A DNA stretch of 44,527 nt from Paulinella micropora (GCA_009731375.1 BJOX01000287.1:448596-493122), one strand, 5' to 3'; shown: positions 1 through 31,400, counted from the first letter of the stretch. Notes: a model not told the origin generated them from the sequence alone. Made by a program: numbers and translations.

Positions 1-75
<75 letters not shown>

Positions 76-107
76 TTAGGTAGGGTGTGTGTGTGTGTGT
101 TGTGTAC

Positions 108-4683
<4,576 letters not shown>

Positions 4684-5074
4684 GTTTTTCGTCTTCGTGT
4701 GAGGCCTAATGGCCGGTCAGATCTCCGGTCACAGCCAAAGGCTCAAGCTGACTGGAAAAATCCCGCCTTCCCTCCAGCCAAGCTTGCCACTATTAGTACT
4801 GATATTAATACAACTACTTGCAGCGAACGCTGCAGAAGAAATGCTTAGACTAGCAGAACATGGATGAGTGGAAAATATTTTTCAAAATGACTGATAGATC
4901 AAAATGGAAGAATCTTTGGCAATGGTCCTATAGGCGGAAATGGCAAGCTCTCTCAGGAAATCGGCAATTACCCCTATCGGTTTATAATTTTTGAAAGAGA
5001 TCTCGACAGAAGTTGACAGAGAGCAGCGAGCCCTCCACCATTCCCTGCCAACACGGTGAAGTGGCGCGGTCACC
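4684..5074. promoter_or_regulatory. Divergent intergenic spacer, likely bidirectional promoter
   Basis: This 391-bp stretch lies between the MFS start codon (minus strand, 4683) and the EF-hand/coiled-coil start codon (plus strand, 5075). It lacks the microsatellites that fill the surrounding DNA. I see no clear TATA box and no ORF worth calling. The head-to-head arrangement suggests a shared promoter, which is an inference from position only. Confidence 0.5.
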
Positions 5075-12480
<7,406 letters not shown>

Positions 12481-12900
12481 ATTACCTACCTACCTACCTA
12501 CCTACCTACCTACCTACGTACCTACCTTTCTACCTACCTTTCTACCTGCCTGCCTACCTGCCTATCTACCTGCCAGCCTGCCTAGCTAGCTAGCTATTTA
12601 CCTTCCAGCCAGTCTGCCTGCCTACCTACCTATCTACCTACCTCCCTACCTACCTAGCTAGCTATTTACCTGCCAGCCAGTCTGTCTGCCTACCTACCTA
12701 TCTACCTCCCTTCCTACCTCCCTCCCCACCTACCTACCTGCCTGCCAGCCTGCCTACCCACCCATCAACCCACGAGCCTGCCTATCTACCTGACCCGCAT
12801 TCCTCCTACCTACACCCACCTGCCCTCCTGCCCGCCATACCGAATCACCCATCTACCTATCTCCCTAGGTAGCTTACCTGGCTAGCTACTAGCTATTTTG
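12481..12900. repeat. TACC-type array between the coiled-coil stop and the FYVE exons
   Basis: Interrupted CTAC repeat with CTGC and CAGC variants. It has no ATG and no polyadenylation signal, and it looks like the other introns of this locus rather than an intergenic region. Confidence 0.8.
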
Positions 12901-12922
12901 GCTGTGTTGTGTGTGGGGTTAG

Positions 12923-18598
<5,676 letters not shown>

Positions 18599-19407
18599 GA
18601 TTGTCGTCTTTGCAGCTTTCTTATATACTATTTACTTACTTTCAGCACGCTCCAGCAGGGCATGCGATACGCAGCACACTGAAACAGAACCGTGAAGAGA
18701 ACTGGCTGCGCCGATTTTAATTTCGACTTCGGACTTGCATACAGCAATCTTGCATGCAATAGGTATCCATAGAGCAGTTTATGAGTAAGTATTATAATTT
18801 AAATACTTTTATTATTTCAAGTTGGTATTGGTATATATTTATGGTAACATCAAGGTCATTAAAAGTTTTACCGTATTGACAATTTGACGCCGTTCAGTGC
18901 AACCGTCCGGCGATGGATTCCGAGCCACGCATTCATCTCTCAGCCTCCGATTGAGTACTGTGTTATTAATACTGTAATACAGTATTTGATTTTTAGCCAA
19001 GCACTGTTTTAATAGAATAGACTACTTGCCACTATTTTTTGTAGGAATAAGTGGGAAGCTGAAGAGATATTAATAAAATGGGCAGGGAAAAATTTTATTA
19101 AAACAGTGACGGTTTGCGTAAAAGTGGTACTGTGATATGTTGACTTAGTATCAAAGGGATCATCTACAAAAGCGGGAAAAAAATAAAGCGTAAAAGAAGG
19201 AAAAAATATTAATATCAAGTTAATAATAATAATAAATAATCATTGAAAACAACATAATCATCTAATAATGCGGATAATACAATACTGAATGATATGACTC
19301 AGTGTAGTCCTCGGCATGACGTTAAACTGCATCATGAGTCGGATCAACTCTCTGCATCATCTGATCTTACTAGAAACTGCCAGTAACTGCTGCTGACTCA
19401 AGTTTTT

Positions 19408-19459
<52 letters not shown>

Positions 19460-21151
19460 GTGTTTTGCACTGTAGAAAAGCACTTCATGTTTTCCACACC
19501 TGGACGTTAGAGTGACGGTCGGAAAGAAAGTGTTTCCCACCGTAAAGATAAAGGCAGCATGATGGTCAGAAGGACCGCTGCAAGTCAAGGTGTGGCCGCC
19601 CCTCATCAAGGGCGACACCTGTGGACAATGTAATAATGTTTAAGGAAAATAAGGGAGTGCATGTTGACACAAAGACTTGTTCAGTTGCCATGTTGGCAAC
19701 GGTGGTTCCGGATATTTTTCCAAAAGTTGGATGGGCAGCAGGTGGTGCTGTTCGCTGTTTTCGTTTCTGGCGTGCTCTGTGGTAGGTGCTGTGGCAGTTC
19801 GAGCAATGCAGCAGTTTAGGGACATCGTGTGCATCATCATATAAGTTTTCTGCGTTTTTGGGGCAGTGCTTTGGACCTTTAAAGGACTTAGTTGGACATT
19901 GTTGGACTTTGGGAAAGCGAAAGAGGAAGATGTCGTTGTTCATGGACTGTGGTTAAGTTTTAGCAGGTGTGTTTCAGTATTATTATTTGCAGTCGGTGTT
20001 GACAAGGTTTATGCATGCCTTTGGTGAGCAGCCTTCGTTTTTTGGTGACGGTTGAACTTTAAGTTTTATTTGTAACTGTTGATGTCGGACGTGACATGAG
20101 GACTTTAAGCTTTGGTTCGGTAAGCAAAGGAAGGGGGAAGTAAGGAGATTCCTTTCTTTTCTGTTGCTCGTGTTTCGGCGGGGCTTTGGTTGAGTTTGGG
20201 AAGCAGGAGGACTGCCAGTCGCCGTTTACTGTGACATTTCTGGACGTAGGGGGAGATCAACGTACGACATAGAAAATTGTTTTTGTTTTGTTCCTTTGGG
20301 ACCGGACAGTTCAAGTGTTGCTCTTCTCTCTCTTCTCTCCTTTCTCTCTGTCTTGCTGATGTGTGGCAAGGACTCTTAGACCCTTTTGTATTGCTCAGTT
20401 TATTTCCTTCTCTATTACATACATTAATGGATAAGGAGTTAGGGGGAGATACCTGTTTGTGTGTGTTCATATTTTCATACGTGTTTGCTTTTGGCAGTTT
20501 GTGAGTATGAATTGCTTTATCGTCGTGGTTGTTGCTGCGAGTATGTGTGAGTTATTATTTGGCGGAGGAGACATACGCCTATGTGAGGAAGTTTGTTTGT
20601 TGTGCTTATGTTTTGCTATATTGCCGAACTCCACTGGAGACGTAGGATAGCTCACTTGCTCATTTCGTTCTATTTTTACTGGTTTGTTCGTTGTGCTTGT
20701 CAACATCTCGTCCGTTTACTTGATTGTGCTCGTGACACTGTGTTGAACATACATTAGTGTATTGACGTTGATATATATGTATCTTCATATTGCGTGTTGG
20801 TCACTTTCCGTGCGAATGGTGTGGATTGCATAGTATGCGATGTTGATAATGATGTTGATGTGTGTATTGCTTAACGATGTGTTGAAGGTTTTGCTGTTTG
20901 AGTTGTGACCATATTTTATTGATTAACTTGTTTGGCTGTTGTCTGGCGTTATGACATTTACTATGTTGGCTCATAATTATCGGCCGCTATTCCTAAATAG
21001 GGGAAGCAATTGATAATTAATTAATATATTAATAGTATTTAGTCATAATATCGGCCTCTATATGTTTTTACATAGTTATTAATATTTCTGGTACTGGTGG
21101 CAGTCAGTTCCTTCATAGGACTGATCATTGCTTTACCTATTATACTCAGTT
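18599..21151. other. AT-rich, mostly non-repetitive region without a convincing gene
   Basis: Follows the FYVE stop codon. It holds a GTT array (about 19402-19458) and short AT-rich stretches. The longest ORF of note is minus strand 19566-19943. Two short purine tracts with AGGGGGAGAT (about 20247 and 20437) could be relics of LTR-element polypurine tracts. I see no conserved protein domain. Confidence 0.6.
19566..19943 (-). CDS. Hypothetical ORF, 125 residues, doubtful
   Basis: Begins MNNDIFLFRF. It contains CPTKSF, HCPKNAENL and LLHCSNCHSTYHRA, a Cys/His pattern that could bind zinc. No family is recognised, and it lies in AT-rich DNA near a repeat. It could be a relic of a transposon or a chance ORF. 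Confidence 0.2.
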   Translation of the reverse strand: MNNDIFLFRFPKVQQCPTKSFKGPKHCPKNAENLYDDAHDVPKLLHCSNCHSTYHRARQKRKQRTAPPAAHPTFGKISGTTVANMATEQVFVSTCTPLFSLNIITLSTGVALDEGRPHLDLQRSF

Positions 21152-21156
21152 GTATT
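21152..21156. repeat. Target-site duplication GTATT, left copy
   Basis: GTATT directly precedes the outer element's 5' LTR. The same five bases directly follow its 3' LTR at 44218-44222. Five base pairs fits Ty3/gypsy integration. Confidence 0.75.
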
Positions 21157-21779
21157 ATCAGACTGAGCACCTTAACGACCGGCCAAAACCTTTACCGTTG
21201 ATAAGATACTCTTTTTGACCGGTTCATTGATAGATTCTCCTCTGCACGACGTTTCGAACTCACTAACTAGTTTTCGATTCCGTTCAGAAATGATTTCAAA
21301 CGATCAGTTCAAAGTTCTTTTTAGCTATTGCCATTTTCCCCATCCGCATTACCCTTTTCCCCGATTTCCCGTGAAACACGTTTTACGGTAAATTTTGTGG
21401 ACAAAGAGAAGGATTCGCGGAAAAACACAATATCTAACTGTCTTTTCCGTTCCCAGTTGTTTTCGCCTAGGCTTCCCAAATCGATTTGGGAATTTTCAAG
21501 GCCAACAACCCGACACTATCAGTTTAATGAATGTTAACTTGAAGACTCGCGACACAATTCGTTTGGGAATTGGAGACCTCACAATTTACGTTCTACACTT
21601 GATCGTACGTTGCACCCAACCCTGCAATAAGTTCGAAATTATGTAAATAAACGAAGTGACCTCTCTGCTATTTACTTGTATTTCACCTGCTCATCCTGAG
21701 TCAGGAATCCAAGCAGCCATAGTGTTCTTATTAAGAGTTCGTTTTATCTGCCTACTTGAAGAGTTGTATACAACTCACA
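21157..21779 (+). repeat. 5' LTR of outer element
   Basis: 623 bp, starting ATCAGACTGAGCACC and ending ACTCACA. It matches 43596-44217 throughout with scattered substitutions and small indels. The start is not the usual TG. Confidence 0.8.
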
Positions 21780-22003
21780 ATTCGAATTTTTTTCCATTCA
21801 AGAGAAAACTACACACACAGAGTTGGTGTGTTCTGTGCACAGATCTATTTGGAAAGACCCTCTCTTTCAGGAGTGGCTATACAACAACGTATTAAGACAG
21901 TGGTAACCAATAACACATATGTCTCGACAGACCGTTCACCTGCCGTTGCATTTTTGTGTCCTTCCTCTGCCCTTACACACTATGCAGTCAACCAACATAG
22001 TAT

Positions 22004-24190
22004 GTGTTTGGTTTTGTCGTTTTAGGGTCACCTCCTACCTACAGAGTGGAGAACACCTCTTCCACTGCACCTCGCCCTCTTCAGCTACTGCTCTGCGTTC
22101 TGGCTTGCTCTTGGTACGTCTACATGTGGAACCAGTCGCGACACGACGACCTAGCATCAAAATACAACGAGCACAAACAACGTTGTCTGGACTTATATCC
22201 CATCTTGGGCTCCCGTACAGACACTCTACGTATAGGCAAGAAGTTTCAGGAGGAAGTCAAGGCTGGCAAGATTTCTCGCCTCCACACTAACCTTTCACGT
22301 ATACAAACCGTGCAGTTTATTTACGATTTACTGATCAGCTACGCTGATGATGCACGAGACATTCTTCGGGAAATTCATAAGGATAAGGCTACCTGGCTAT
22401 TACAGGTCCCCATTGCCCCTCAAGCCAGCCTAGACCTCCTTTGTAACCCAGATTGGACAGACGCTGAGGTCTACGCCCAGTACCTGGGACCTACAGGATC
22501 GTTGGCAGCCGCAGAGAAGCTCTGGCACGGCATGGGCCACGTCATCCCCGTAGAAGCTTTTCACAACTACTACCCAGTCACCCCCCACTGTCGGATTGAC
22601 AAGGTCACTACCGGTCACTGCTCCCCCCGGCACAACCGCTGGTGCCACATCCATTCTCTTATCGAGCCAGACTAGTCCGACAACTTTGCAGTCCACCGGA
22701 CGCTCATCTGCGACTACGACCCGTGTACACCGTTCAAGCCACCCTTCGACGTCTTCGACTCCTGGAACAGCTACACTGACTCCGTCAACGCCGATACTGC
22801 CCTCAGTCCTGACATCTGCAGTCACGCCGACACTTCGAACACCGACGTCTGATCGAACTGCTTTCGCACGCGGATTAGCAGTCAACTATCACATCGTCAA
22901 CACGCCAATTCAACTGGCCATCATGCACGCCATCAGCAATGTTAGCGAGTGGGGAGATAGAGTTACGGTCACCATCATGGACGCCTGTTGGTACCGCTTC
23001 GTCCGCGTCACCGACCCAATCCAGCAAGTTTGGAGTTCGCTGTCCCTCATCTGGCTGCTATTCATTCGCGACCTTATCCATGGCTGTCTGAACAAACCCG
23101 ACTTATACAAGTCAGCTCTCCAAGCTCTCAATCTACAACGTTTTCAGAAAGAACAACTCTTGGCGTACATTCATATGCAGCCGGCGTAAGCATCTGCGAC
23201 GGAAATCAGATTGAGAACTTGGGCCGTATGCTCACCCCGATGGAACGCGACCGATGGAATCAGCATTCGGACCAAGTCCTACTCACTTATGGCGTCGGCT
23301 GGCCGCGCAATCTGGATGACCTCCTCCCGTGGGCCAGGACCCTTGACCCAAATGTCATGGATGAATATCTTCTAGGGATGGAGACTCCGGTCCGCACCGA
23401 CATCAAAGATCCATCTACGTACAAACGAGTCTTTGTTCGTCCAAGACGTCAGCAGCTCCGGCAAGTAATGACTACTGAGGCGAACACCAACACTAACCGC
23501 CCCGCTTGGCAGAAACGTAAGGCGGACGCTATGGCAATGACTCAGACTGCTCCTTTACAGACGTCGACTCGTCAGGTCAAGCGCTTGAAGACCGACCCAC
23601 CGAGTACCTCGTCGAGCCAGATCGATCGAAAACTTTTCACGGGCCTACCATGCACCTACTGCAAGGAGCACAACAACTTCTTGAAGAAGGGCCAGCTCCC
23701 CAAACATTCGTTTGAAGAGTGCAAACTTCGTCGACAGCGTCGTCAATATGACGAAAAGCCATCAGCAGCCGTTGCCCGCAGCACCCCGCGCGCCTTCCAT
23801 ATGACTACCCGGTCCTGCACACCCTCTCCGCTGGTGCCAACGCCCCCGCCTCTACGGATCGCGACCATCCCAACAGTTGTCACCGGATGCGTTTGGGTCG
23901 CCAAACATCCTCTCAACCGCCCATTTATCGGCAAGACTACATGCGCTTTGGATTCAGCCTGCAACTGTAAAGACGTCGCTGGCTTATCGTGGGTTCTGCA
24001 ACTCGGCTTCACGATTCGGCGGCTGCCGCCTGTGGAAGCACGCTCATCCGTCCGAGCATCGACGCAGTCCTCACCGACGGCATCGAACTCTTTGTTTCCG
24101 CTAGCCCAACGTCGCCGCTCCATGCAATTACCGTTTATGTGTCGGCTCACCTGCCCAATCGCGTGGATCTACTCTTCGCCAACGAGGTGA
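22004..24190 (+). pseudogene. Outer element gag and start of protease, frameshifted
   Basis: Three overlapping reading frames (22004-22675, 22596-23189 and about 23180-24190) carry one Gag-like protein that switches frame, so the gene is broken or mis-sequenced. The first ATG in the opening frame is at MWNQSRHDD; the true start is unclear. A zinc knuckle near 23650-23722 has the form C-x2-C-x14-H-x4-C, longer than the usual C-x2-C-x4-H-x4-C. It is followed by FIGKTTCALDSACN, a probable aspartic protease active site (D-S-A in place of D-S/T-G). Confidence 0.65.
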
Positions 24191-27100
24191 CCGCACAGAT
24201 AAACTTGTCCATTGACGAGGCCCAGAGGATCAAGCCAACGGACTACATCCATTTGAAGCCCACAGCAAGACAGATCGTCTACGAGACGGAATTTCATTTC
24301 TTCGATGAGCCACTCAGGTGGGCGATCGTCAACTAGCCACCATCAGCTATGACTTCCGTCCGGAGACCCTGGCTAAAATGACTTCTTACCCGACCTCCGA
24401 GATTGAGAAGATCTTCAAGCTCCGTGTTACTACACAACCTTCGGATTCCTATGATCTTTTGTCAACTTCGCAAGCTCACCTCTACGGCCGCACAGTCAAC
24501 CTGTTCATGTCCGAGAAGAAGAGACCATGCGATGGGAAGGTGCTGACAGAAGATGACGAAGACGATGAAGAAGAAGAAGAAATTAAAGTTAATTCCACCA
24601 AAGAAAAAAACCGTCTTCCAGTCCGATCACGCAAGAGGATTATCGTATCGATGCCCTCGCTTGGGAGCTCATCCGAAGGACTCAGCTGGCCGACTTGCGA
24701 CGCAGCCCGACGGCAGGATCCCTCTCCTTCGGATCATCATCATCATCATCGTCATCGTCTTCATCATCGGCAGCATCGTCATCTACCACGTCAACTGCAT
24801 CGGCCCTTGACCAACCATCGGCCCCTGCACCTGGTACACCGCAATCATTCCAGGATGCGCTGAGCAACCCTCCGTCATTACAAGCTCCAGTTGTTCCGCG
24901 AACACCAAGTTACAGCTATCGACATGGTAGACGACGCTCTTCTGGCAAACGTGAACGCTCAGCATCACCGTCACCTTCTTCCCCTTGCTCTCAAGTTCCG
25001 GCAGCTTCTGCGCCATCACCTCGGCCCACCCAACCGACTACCAGTCCAGTCGCCGGGCTGAGCACAGCATCTAAGAAGGCACTACGTCGCGCTCAGCGGA
25101 CAGCAGCCCGCGCATCTTCTGGCCGTTCGTCGTCGTCCAGCTCCTCGTCTGCATCTGCGAGCAGCACAGCCGTGATGCCAGCCCAACCGCAGGCACCTCA
25201 AACATCTTCTAGTAGCTCGCCCTGCTCGTCCAGTTCCTCGTCGGCACCCGCGGGAAGCTTAACTAGTGCGTTATCCCAATCTTCGGCGTCTCACTCCCCG
25301 GTGCAAGGCGGCCCCCGGGTCACATTCTCGCTAAGCCCACTTGGAATGTACAAGACTCGCACCCCCAACGCCACAGACCGCGACCATGTTGGACCACTAA
25401 GCCAGTTGGCACACAGAGATGCAATGACGCCGGTACCACCGCCGCCTTTCTCTCCTCCAGCTGACCGTTTTGTCAGGGTCAGCCCCACGAGATCGAGTCA
25501 CGGCTGGTCGGGATTCGCCAACTTTACGGACATGCCAGGCCATCAACTAGAGCTTCAAAAAGCCTTTGGCGCCAAGGGCTCTCCAGGCATGGATCCTGAA
25601 CTTTACATTGTTCGAGACATCTCTGCTACTTATTTTCCAACAGCGGCCATGACTATGATTCCAGGCACTCACCCGCATTGCCGTCACCTTGGTTACTGGA
25701 TCCCTAAGCACTTTACCCTCAATCAGGACCTATGGCCCGGGCCGGATTCAACGATGGTACAGATGCAACACCCAAGAGTGGAACGCTACTTCCTAGGATA
25801 CAATCGCTCCCGCACGGTGCTTTCCGTATCGAACCTCTCGATAGACCGCCTCCCTTCAAAGTGACTGAAGACTGGCTTCTCCCTTCGGCAGATTCAACCA
25901 TTTTGCCGACAGGCCACTTCTAGTGCGAACTTTCCTTCCTCGGGATACTGGTCTACCACGTACCAGGGTAAGCAAGATATACGCGCACACAGAACGGCGA
26001 CAATGGTATCGGAAGACACCATGGGACAATGAATATGCGACAGAGTTCTCTGAAGCCATGCGAGGCTTCCATCGCGACCGCCCTACTATCTTGATGCAGC
26101 GTTACTGGCCCCCTCGCAACAATGCACACGAGATGGACCATGAGACCTTCGAAGACTTCACATGCGGTCTTGCTCTCATTTCGGGAACCAGAATCCCTCT
26201 TGCAGTCATCAACACCGAAGCCATATGCCTGATCCGTGCGGACACTACATCGGCCCCTGTGATGACCTGTCGGGGAAGTAATGCGTCTACTAAAACCGAA
26301 CTTGAAAATATCTTCATTATCCCGGAAGGCGCCACCATGATGTCACGGTTTTATAATAGCAAACAAACTGCCATCATATTCCACTTCGGCCCACAAAACG
26401 GCAGAAACACCGCCCAACTCATCGCAACCTCTCTAGTTGGACCTAACATCGAACCCACCGGCGATGTCCCATACTTCAAAGAAGGAATGGCCTTTGACTT
26501 TTTCTACCGCTCATGGGGATATCGATCTTCGTACCTCGGCCTACTTGTGGGAGCAAACCCCAACGCCTCGCGTTTCGCAGCCGTCCTTCAAGGAGAACTC
26601 CTATTCCCGTGGTGTAGTATGGAACAGACCGAAGCCAAACACCTGCGCTTTGACCCGATACCACTCATCGTCATACATTCGCAGTGTTTTGCGACTCCCG
26701 ACTCGAGAACGCTGCTTCGCCCTACAACACTATTTTCATCGTCTTCCATGTAATGACCCAATATGGCTCAAAATTGTCACAAACGACACGTACCACGACC
26801 TTGACAGCACCAATGCTACTACAGGCCTACGCGCAGTACATGAGCGATCCTACGACTGCATTGTCGATTTGCCGCTCAGTTTTTTTCGACGATTGCAACC
26901 TCACGGTGTACTACACGGACAGAAACGACGAACTGTTCTTGGGCTCATTTTTTAACCCCAACCACTATATGGGGCAATCAATAGGTATAATGAAATTCAT
27001 CGGGATAGTTACGCTCGACGACGCCGCAACCCGCGACTATCTTCAGAAGTCACACAACTGGAAAGCCTCCCCGGGCACGAATGGTGTTAGGGATTCCTTC

Positions 27101-28389
27101 TCAGTTCCGCTGGATACGTTATGAAAATGTCCCGTGGCATCTGGCCCAGTATTTCCTTATGGTCGTAGCCAGCGAAACTGGAAGACGGTCAAGCAAGGAA
27201 ATTCATGTGGTACACCACCCATCCCATACTGTCCCATGTTCGACGGACACCATTAATCCGTACTCTCGAGACAAACGCCTCCGTGGCTACCCCTACGGAG
27301 CTCCACTTGTCCGTATGCAACCGTCACGCCACGCTCAACGACACTTCCAAGTCCGGCGCCCGGGCGATGTTTACATGACCCATCACCAAGTGGGCCACAC
27401 CCATCATCGATGGCTCAACCTCAAGACAAACAGGGCAGAGGAAAATCTCTTACATTTCTACACAAGGCTAGAAATGAGCACCCGAGATCTAGTGTACGAG
27501 AGATTGCTTACCCCAGAACCTGAGAACTCCCATGTATTTACACGCTCACCAGGAGCGACACGGAGACACTACCGCATCGGGTATCCTCATACCTATGAAA
27601 TCCACGCTGGATTTGACGTCCAAGCATCGTCATCGAACCCTTACGAGATAGTGTATTCCCCTGAGAAATACGATGACCAACCTGATTCTTCGTCAAGTTC
27701 AAGTTCTTCATCCAGTTCGTCATCTAGCTCGAGTTCATCGTCAATGGTGATGGCCCCTGCTCAGCCTCCATCGGCCCCAGCATCGTTACCATCGGCCCCA
27801 GCGTCGTTACCACCGGCCCCAGCACAGCCACCGTTGACCTCAATCCAGCCGCCATCAACCCTGGCTCATCCACCAGCGGCCACTTGTTCTGACGCACCAG
27901 CCGCACCGTTGCCACAGGTAACGACGCGCCCACCCTGTTCAACCACAACCCTTTTCTGGCTACAAGCCCAGTGAGAAGAAGAAGCATCACGACGATGACG
28001 ATTCAAAAGGCGGCGGACACGGCCCCTCCTCGTCTTCGTCAAGTGGTTCGTCGTCAAGCAGTTTGCCATCAACGCCAACTACGACACAGACATCTGCGAC
28101 TTCTCCTCCTCACTCAACGACACGACGTTCGCAACACCCTCGGAACAAGGATAGTGTGAACTTTGCGGATTGCCCAAAAGCAACCTCTCCTCCGTTACCT
28201 AGCCACTTTGCTCTCCCGATCATCGAGCTGCACTTTCAAGACGACGACTTCTCGACCATAAATCTCGGGGTTGCCGCCAATTCAATATGCTCGCTTGGTC
28301 TGGCACTGGCTCAACTCAGAGTTTGGGCAATACGCAAAGTCAGGCGTGACAACCAAATCTGGGGCATTCTCCAGACTCCAAACAACTGA
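23989..28389 (+). pseudogene. Outer element: protease end plus large unrecognised region
   Basis: After a frame change the frame 23989-24336 (PSIDAVLTDGIELFVSAS) looks like the rest of the protease. The segments at 24318-24863, 24695-25864, 25923-26753, 26684-27124 and 27081-27974 are open in changing frames. They encode Ser- and Pro-rich linkers (24726-25260 and 27685-27890) around globular-looking stretches such as GYWIPKHFTLNQDLWPGP and EYATEFSEAMRGFHRDRP. Ty3/gypsy elements normally have little between protease and RT. I recognise no domain here. It could be a captured gene, an unusually long Pol linker or a second element too decayed to identify. Confidence 0.5.
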
Positions 28390-28454
28390 GGCTGCCTGAT
28401 TCTCTGACGCTTCAGACCGACATCGGCCCGCCGTTTCCATACGCGGATTCCTTC

Positions 28455-31400
28455 ATGGAAGACTTCGCGCAGACATGTCCCGACCCTCGCATGCTCTTTT
28501 GCACGGCATCAACAATCCAGGGAGCCCACCCTACCCCATGGTTCTTCATCTCCGAACGACTTTGCCGTGACTTTCTAACCAAGCGAGCGGAACAGAAAGC
28601 GGCACCGACAGGTCCTAAGTTTCCCCCTGAAGCAGTCAACCCGAGCCTCACCAAACCCCAACAACACCAACTCTGGGCCCTCATCCGCGAATTCGACCAC
28701 ATCTTTCAGGACAAGGCAGGCATCTTCAGACATACGGTCGTGTCCCTTCGGCTCAAACCGAATGCGAAACCAGTTGCAGTCCCATGCCCGCGCTGGACTC
28801 CGGCAGTGGGCGAATACCTCTCCAGCTGGGCTACGGACGTCCTTAGCGCCGGCACATGGAGCTATGCTTCCTCCCAATGCGCATGGGCGAGCCGCAGTTG
28901 CCCGGTCGGGAAATTCGAGGATATCGCAAAAGAAGTCATCCGAGACATTCGGAATGTTTATGACTACCGCATGCCCAATGACAATCTTCATCTCCCAGTC
29001 CCAGGTCTTCCGAACCCGGATCATTACCGAGAACGATTCGCCGGCTGGCACTATCTCAGCTCCATCGACATGGTAGACTGCTTCTCCCACCTTCGCCTGA
29101 ACCCGGACGATGACAGCCGAGATGTTTTAGCAGTGTGGACCCCTCTAGGTTTATTGGTCCCAACTTTATGCCTCAAGGTGGACATCGTGCCCCCGGCGAT
29201 TTCCAACGCGCGATCGAGAAGTCATTCCAACTACTCCCCTTTTGGAACAAGCCGCCCCCAGCTATTTCTACTGCAGGCGCCTATCTCGACGACGTTACCG
29301 CTGGTGCAAACGATTTTCAAACACACCTGAACCGCAACCACTCCCCTTTTGGAACAAGCCGCCCCCAGCTATTTCTACTACAGGCGCCTATCTCGACGAC
29401 GTTACCGCTGGTGCAAACGATTTTCAAACACACCTGAACCAAATTCGTGGCATATTCTCAAGTATGGACACCTTCGGTCTTCATGGATCGGCGCGCAAAC
29501 TCCGCTTGGGATACCATGAACTGACAATACTCGGCAAGAAATGTAGTAAGAAAGGTATCGCCGCTGACACAGCGAAGATCGACGCCATCCTCCGAATGGC
29601 TGATCCCTCCCATGTGTCTGAAGTTCGATCCGTTCTGGGTATGACCAACTTCATCCAGGCCCACATCCCCGACTACTCGCGCCTTGTATCACCTCTTACG
29701 AACTTGCTCAAGTCCACTCACGCCCGACCAGCAGGTCAACATTACCTCCATCGGGAAGAGCGGAAATGTATGAAGAAGCTCCGCCGCGTGCTCACTACAC
29801 TTCCCGTCCTGGCCAAATACGAGTCTTCTCACCATCTTTGCCTTCGGACGGATGCCAGCCAAATAGGCATCGGAGGTGCCCTTCACACTGGCCCTGACCG
29901 CGACGCCCCGGTCATCCAATACTTTTTTCTCAAGTTCACAGACGCGCAAACCCGCTGGGCGACCTACGTGCGAGAAGCCTATGGCGTTATCTACGGAGTT
30001 CAATAGTGCCGCTACTACATTGATGCTAGCGACCATGAACTCACCATCGTCACCAATCACCGGCCACTCTTGTGGTTGTGGCACACTCGCAGCCCCATGG
30101 TCGTTGGATGGGTTCTGGAAAATCTCCAGACGATCCGCTTTAAGGTCGAATACCTCCCCGGTAAACAAAACCTCCTCCCGGATGGTTTGTCCCGTGTCCC
30201 CTGCATAAGCCCAGGTGTCCCGACCCTCATCGGTGAAGGCGAAGTCACCCTACAGCTCCTCGCAACCATTCCATGGCCCAGCGCAGGCTCCACTCTCTGG
30301 CTCGCTGTCGAAGGCACACATGCCGCTTTGGAAACGAAACTCAAGTCTCTCTCCTGCCGTATCATCTGCGCTGGCCCGACACTACGAAGCATTCAAGCCC
30401 CGTGGGACCTGGCTATTGTCATCCCCTCCGCTGAACGCTCTCCGGCCGTCGCGCGTGACATGTTCGCCTTTCGTAAACCATTTGCCCTGCTCATGCCGCA
30501 AGACCTCGTCCACTGCGTCCCGGACGATACACTCCCACAGGAGGCCGTCGAGACGTGTCGTAAGATTTTATTTCTTGACGACAACTTAGTGTGGCTAGTC
30601 TTTGGCCTCGGCATGGAACAACATTATATATACCCACTTGTCGCTACTTCGCACGCTCCTCGCGTCACGCGCCAGCAAATCATGGACGCACAACGACAAG
30701 ACACTCTCTGGGCCGATGACGTCTCTACCGTCTCTGCCGGATCAACAGAATTGACTCTTCGTCAGGGCCTCGCCGTCCTCGCCGACGCCAAACAGTCAAC
30801 ATTGAAGATCTACGTTCCAGAAGAGCTGCGCCGCCCACTGATCAACTACGCCCACTTGATGCAGAACCACGCCAAAACGCCCACACTCGTCCCCTTCATC
30901 AAGGAGCGCTACATTTGGTTCCGTACTGACGGCACGGATATTATGCACGCTGATGTCCTCGCCGCCCTCCGCGACTGCCACTTTTGCCAACTGGTCCACG
31001 CCCGCCTCACCCTCAACCACGGCCGCTACTTTTTGCTGAAGTGGAGCAGTCAAGGCCAAGGCATCAGCATCGATCATATGCACGTCGGCATTCCGGGCGT
31101 TGTTTTTCAGTATATCCTGACGATCATCGACCTCTTCTCAGAATTTCTTCAATTCATCCCCTGCATCTCTACCTCAGCCGAAGAAACAGTTGAGATCATC
31201 CTCAACAGATGGGCGTACATTTTTGGTTTTCCGGAATCCATTTTCTCCGACTACCACAGCTCGTTTGTAGGTACATTAGCCAAACGCTTCTGCAGTGAGG
31301 CCGGCCTCGACTGGCTGACCACCGCACCCTATTCACACCATCAACTCGGCTTCGTGGAATGCCGGCATAATTGTAAGGCGATCCGCACAGCAATTCAATC

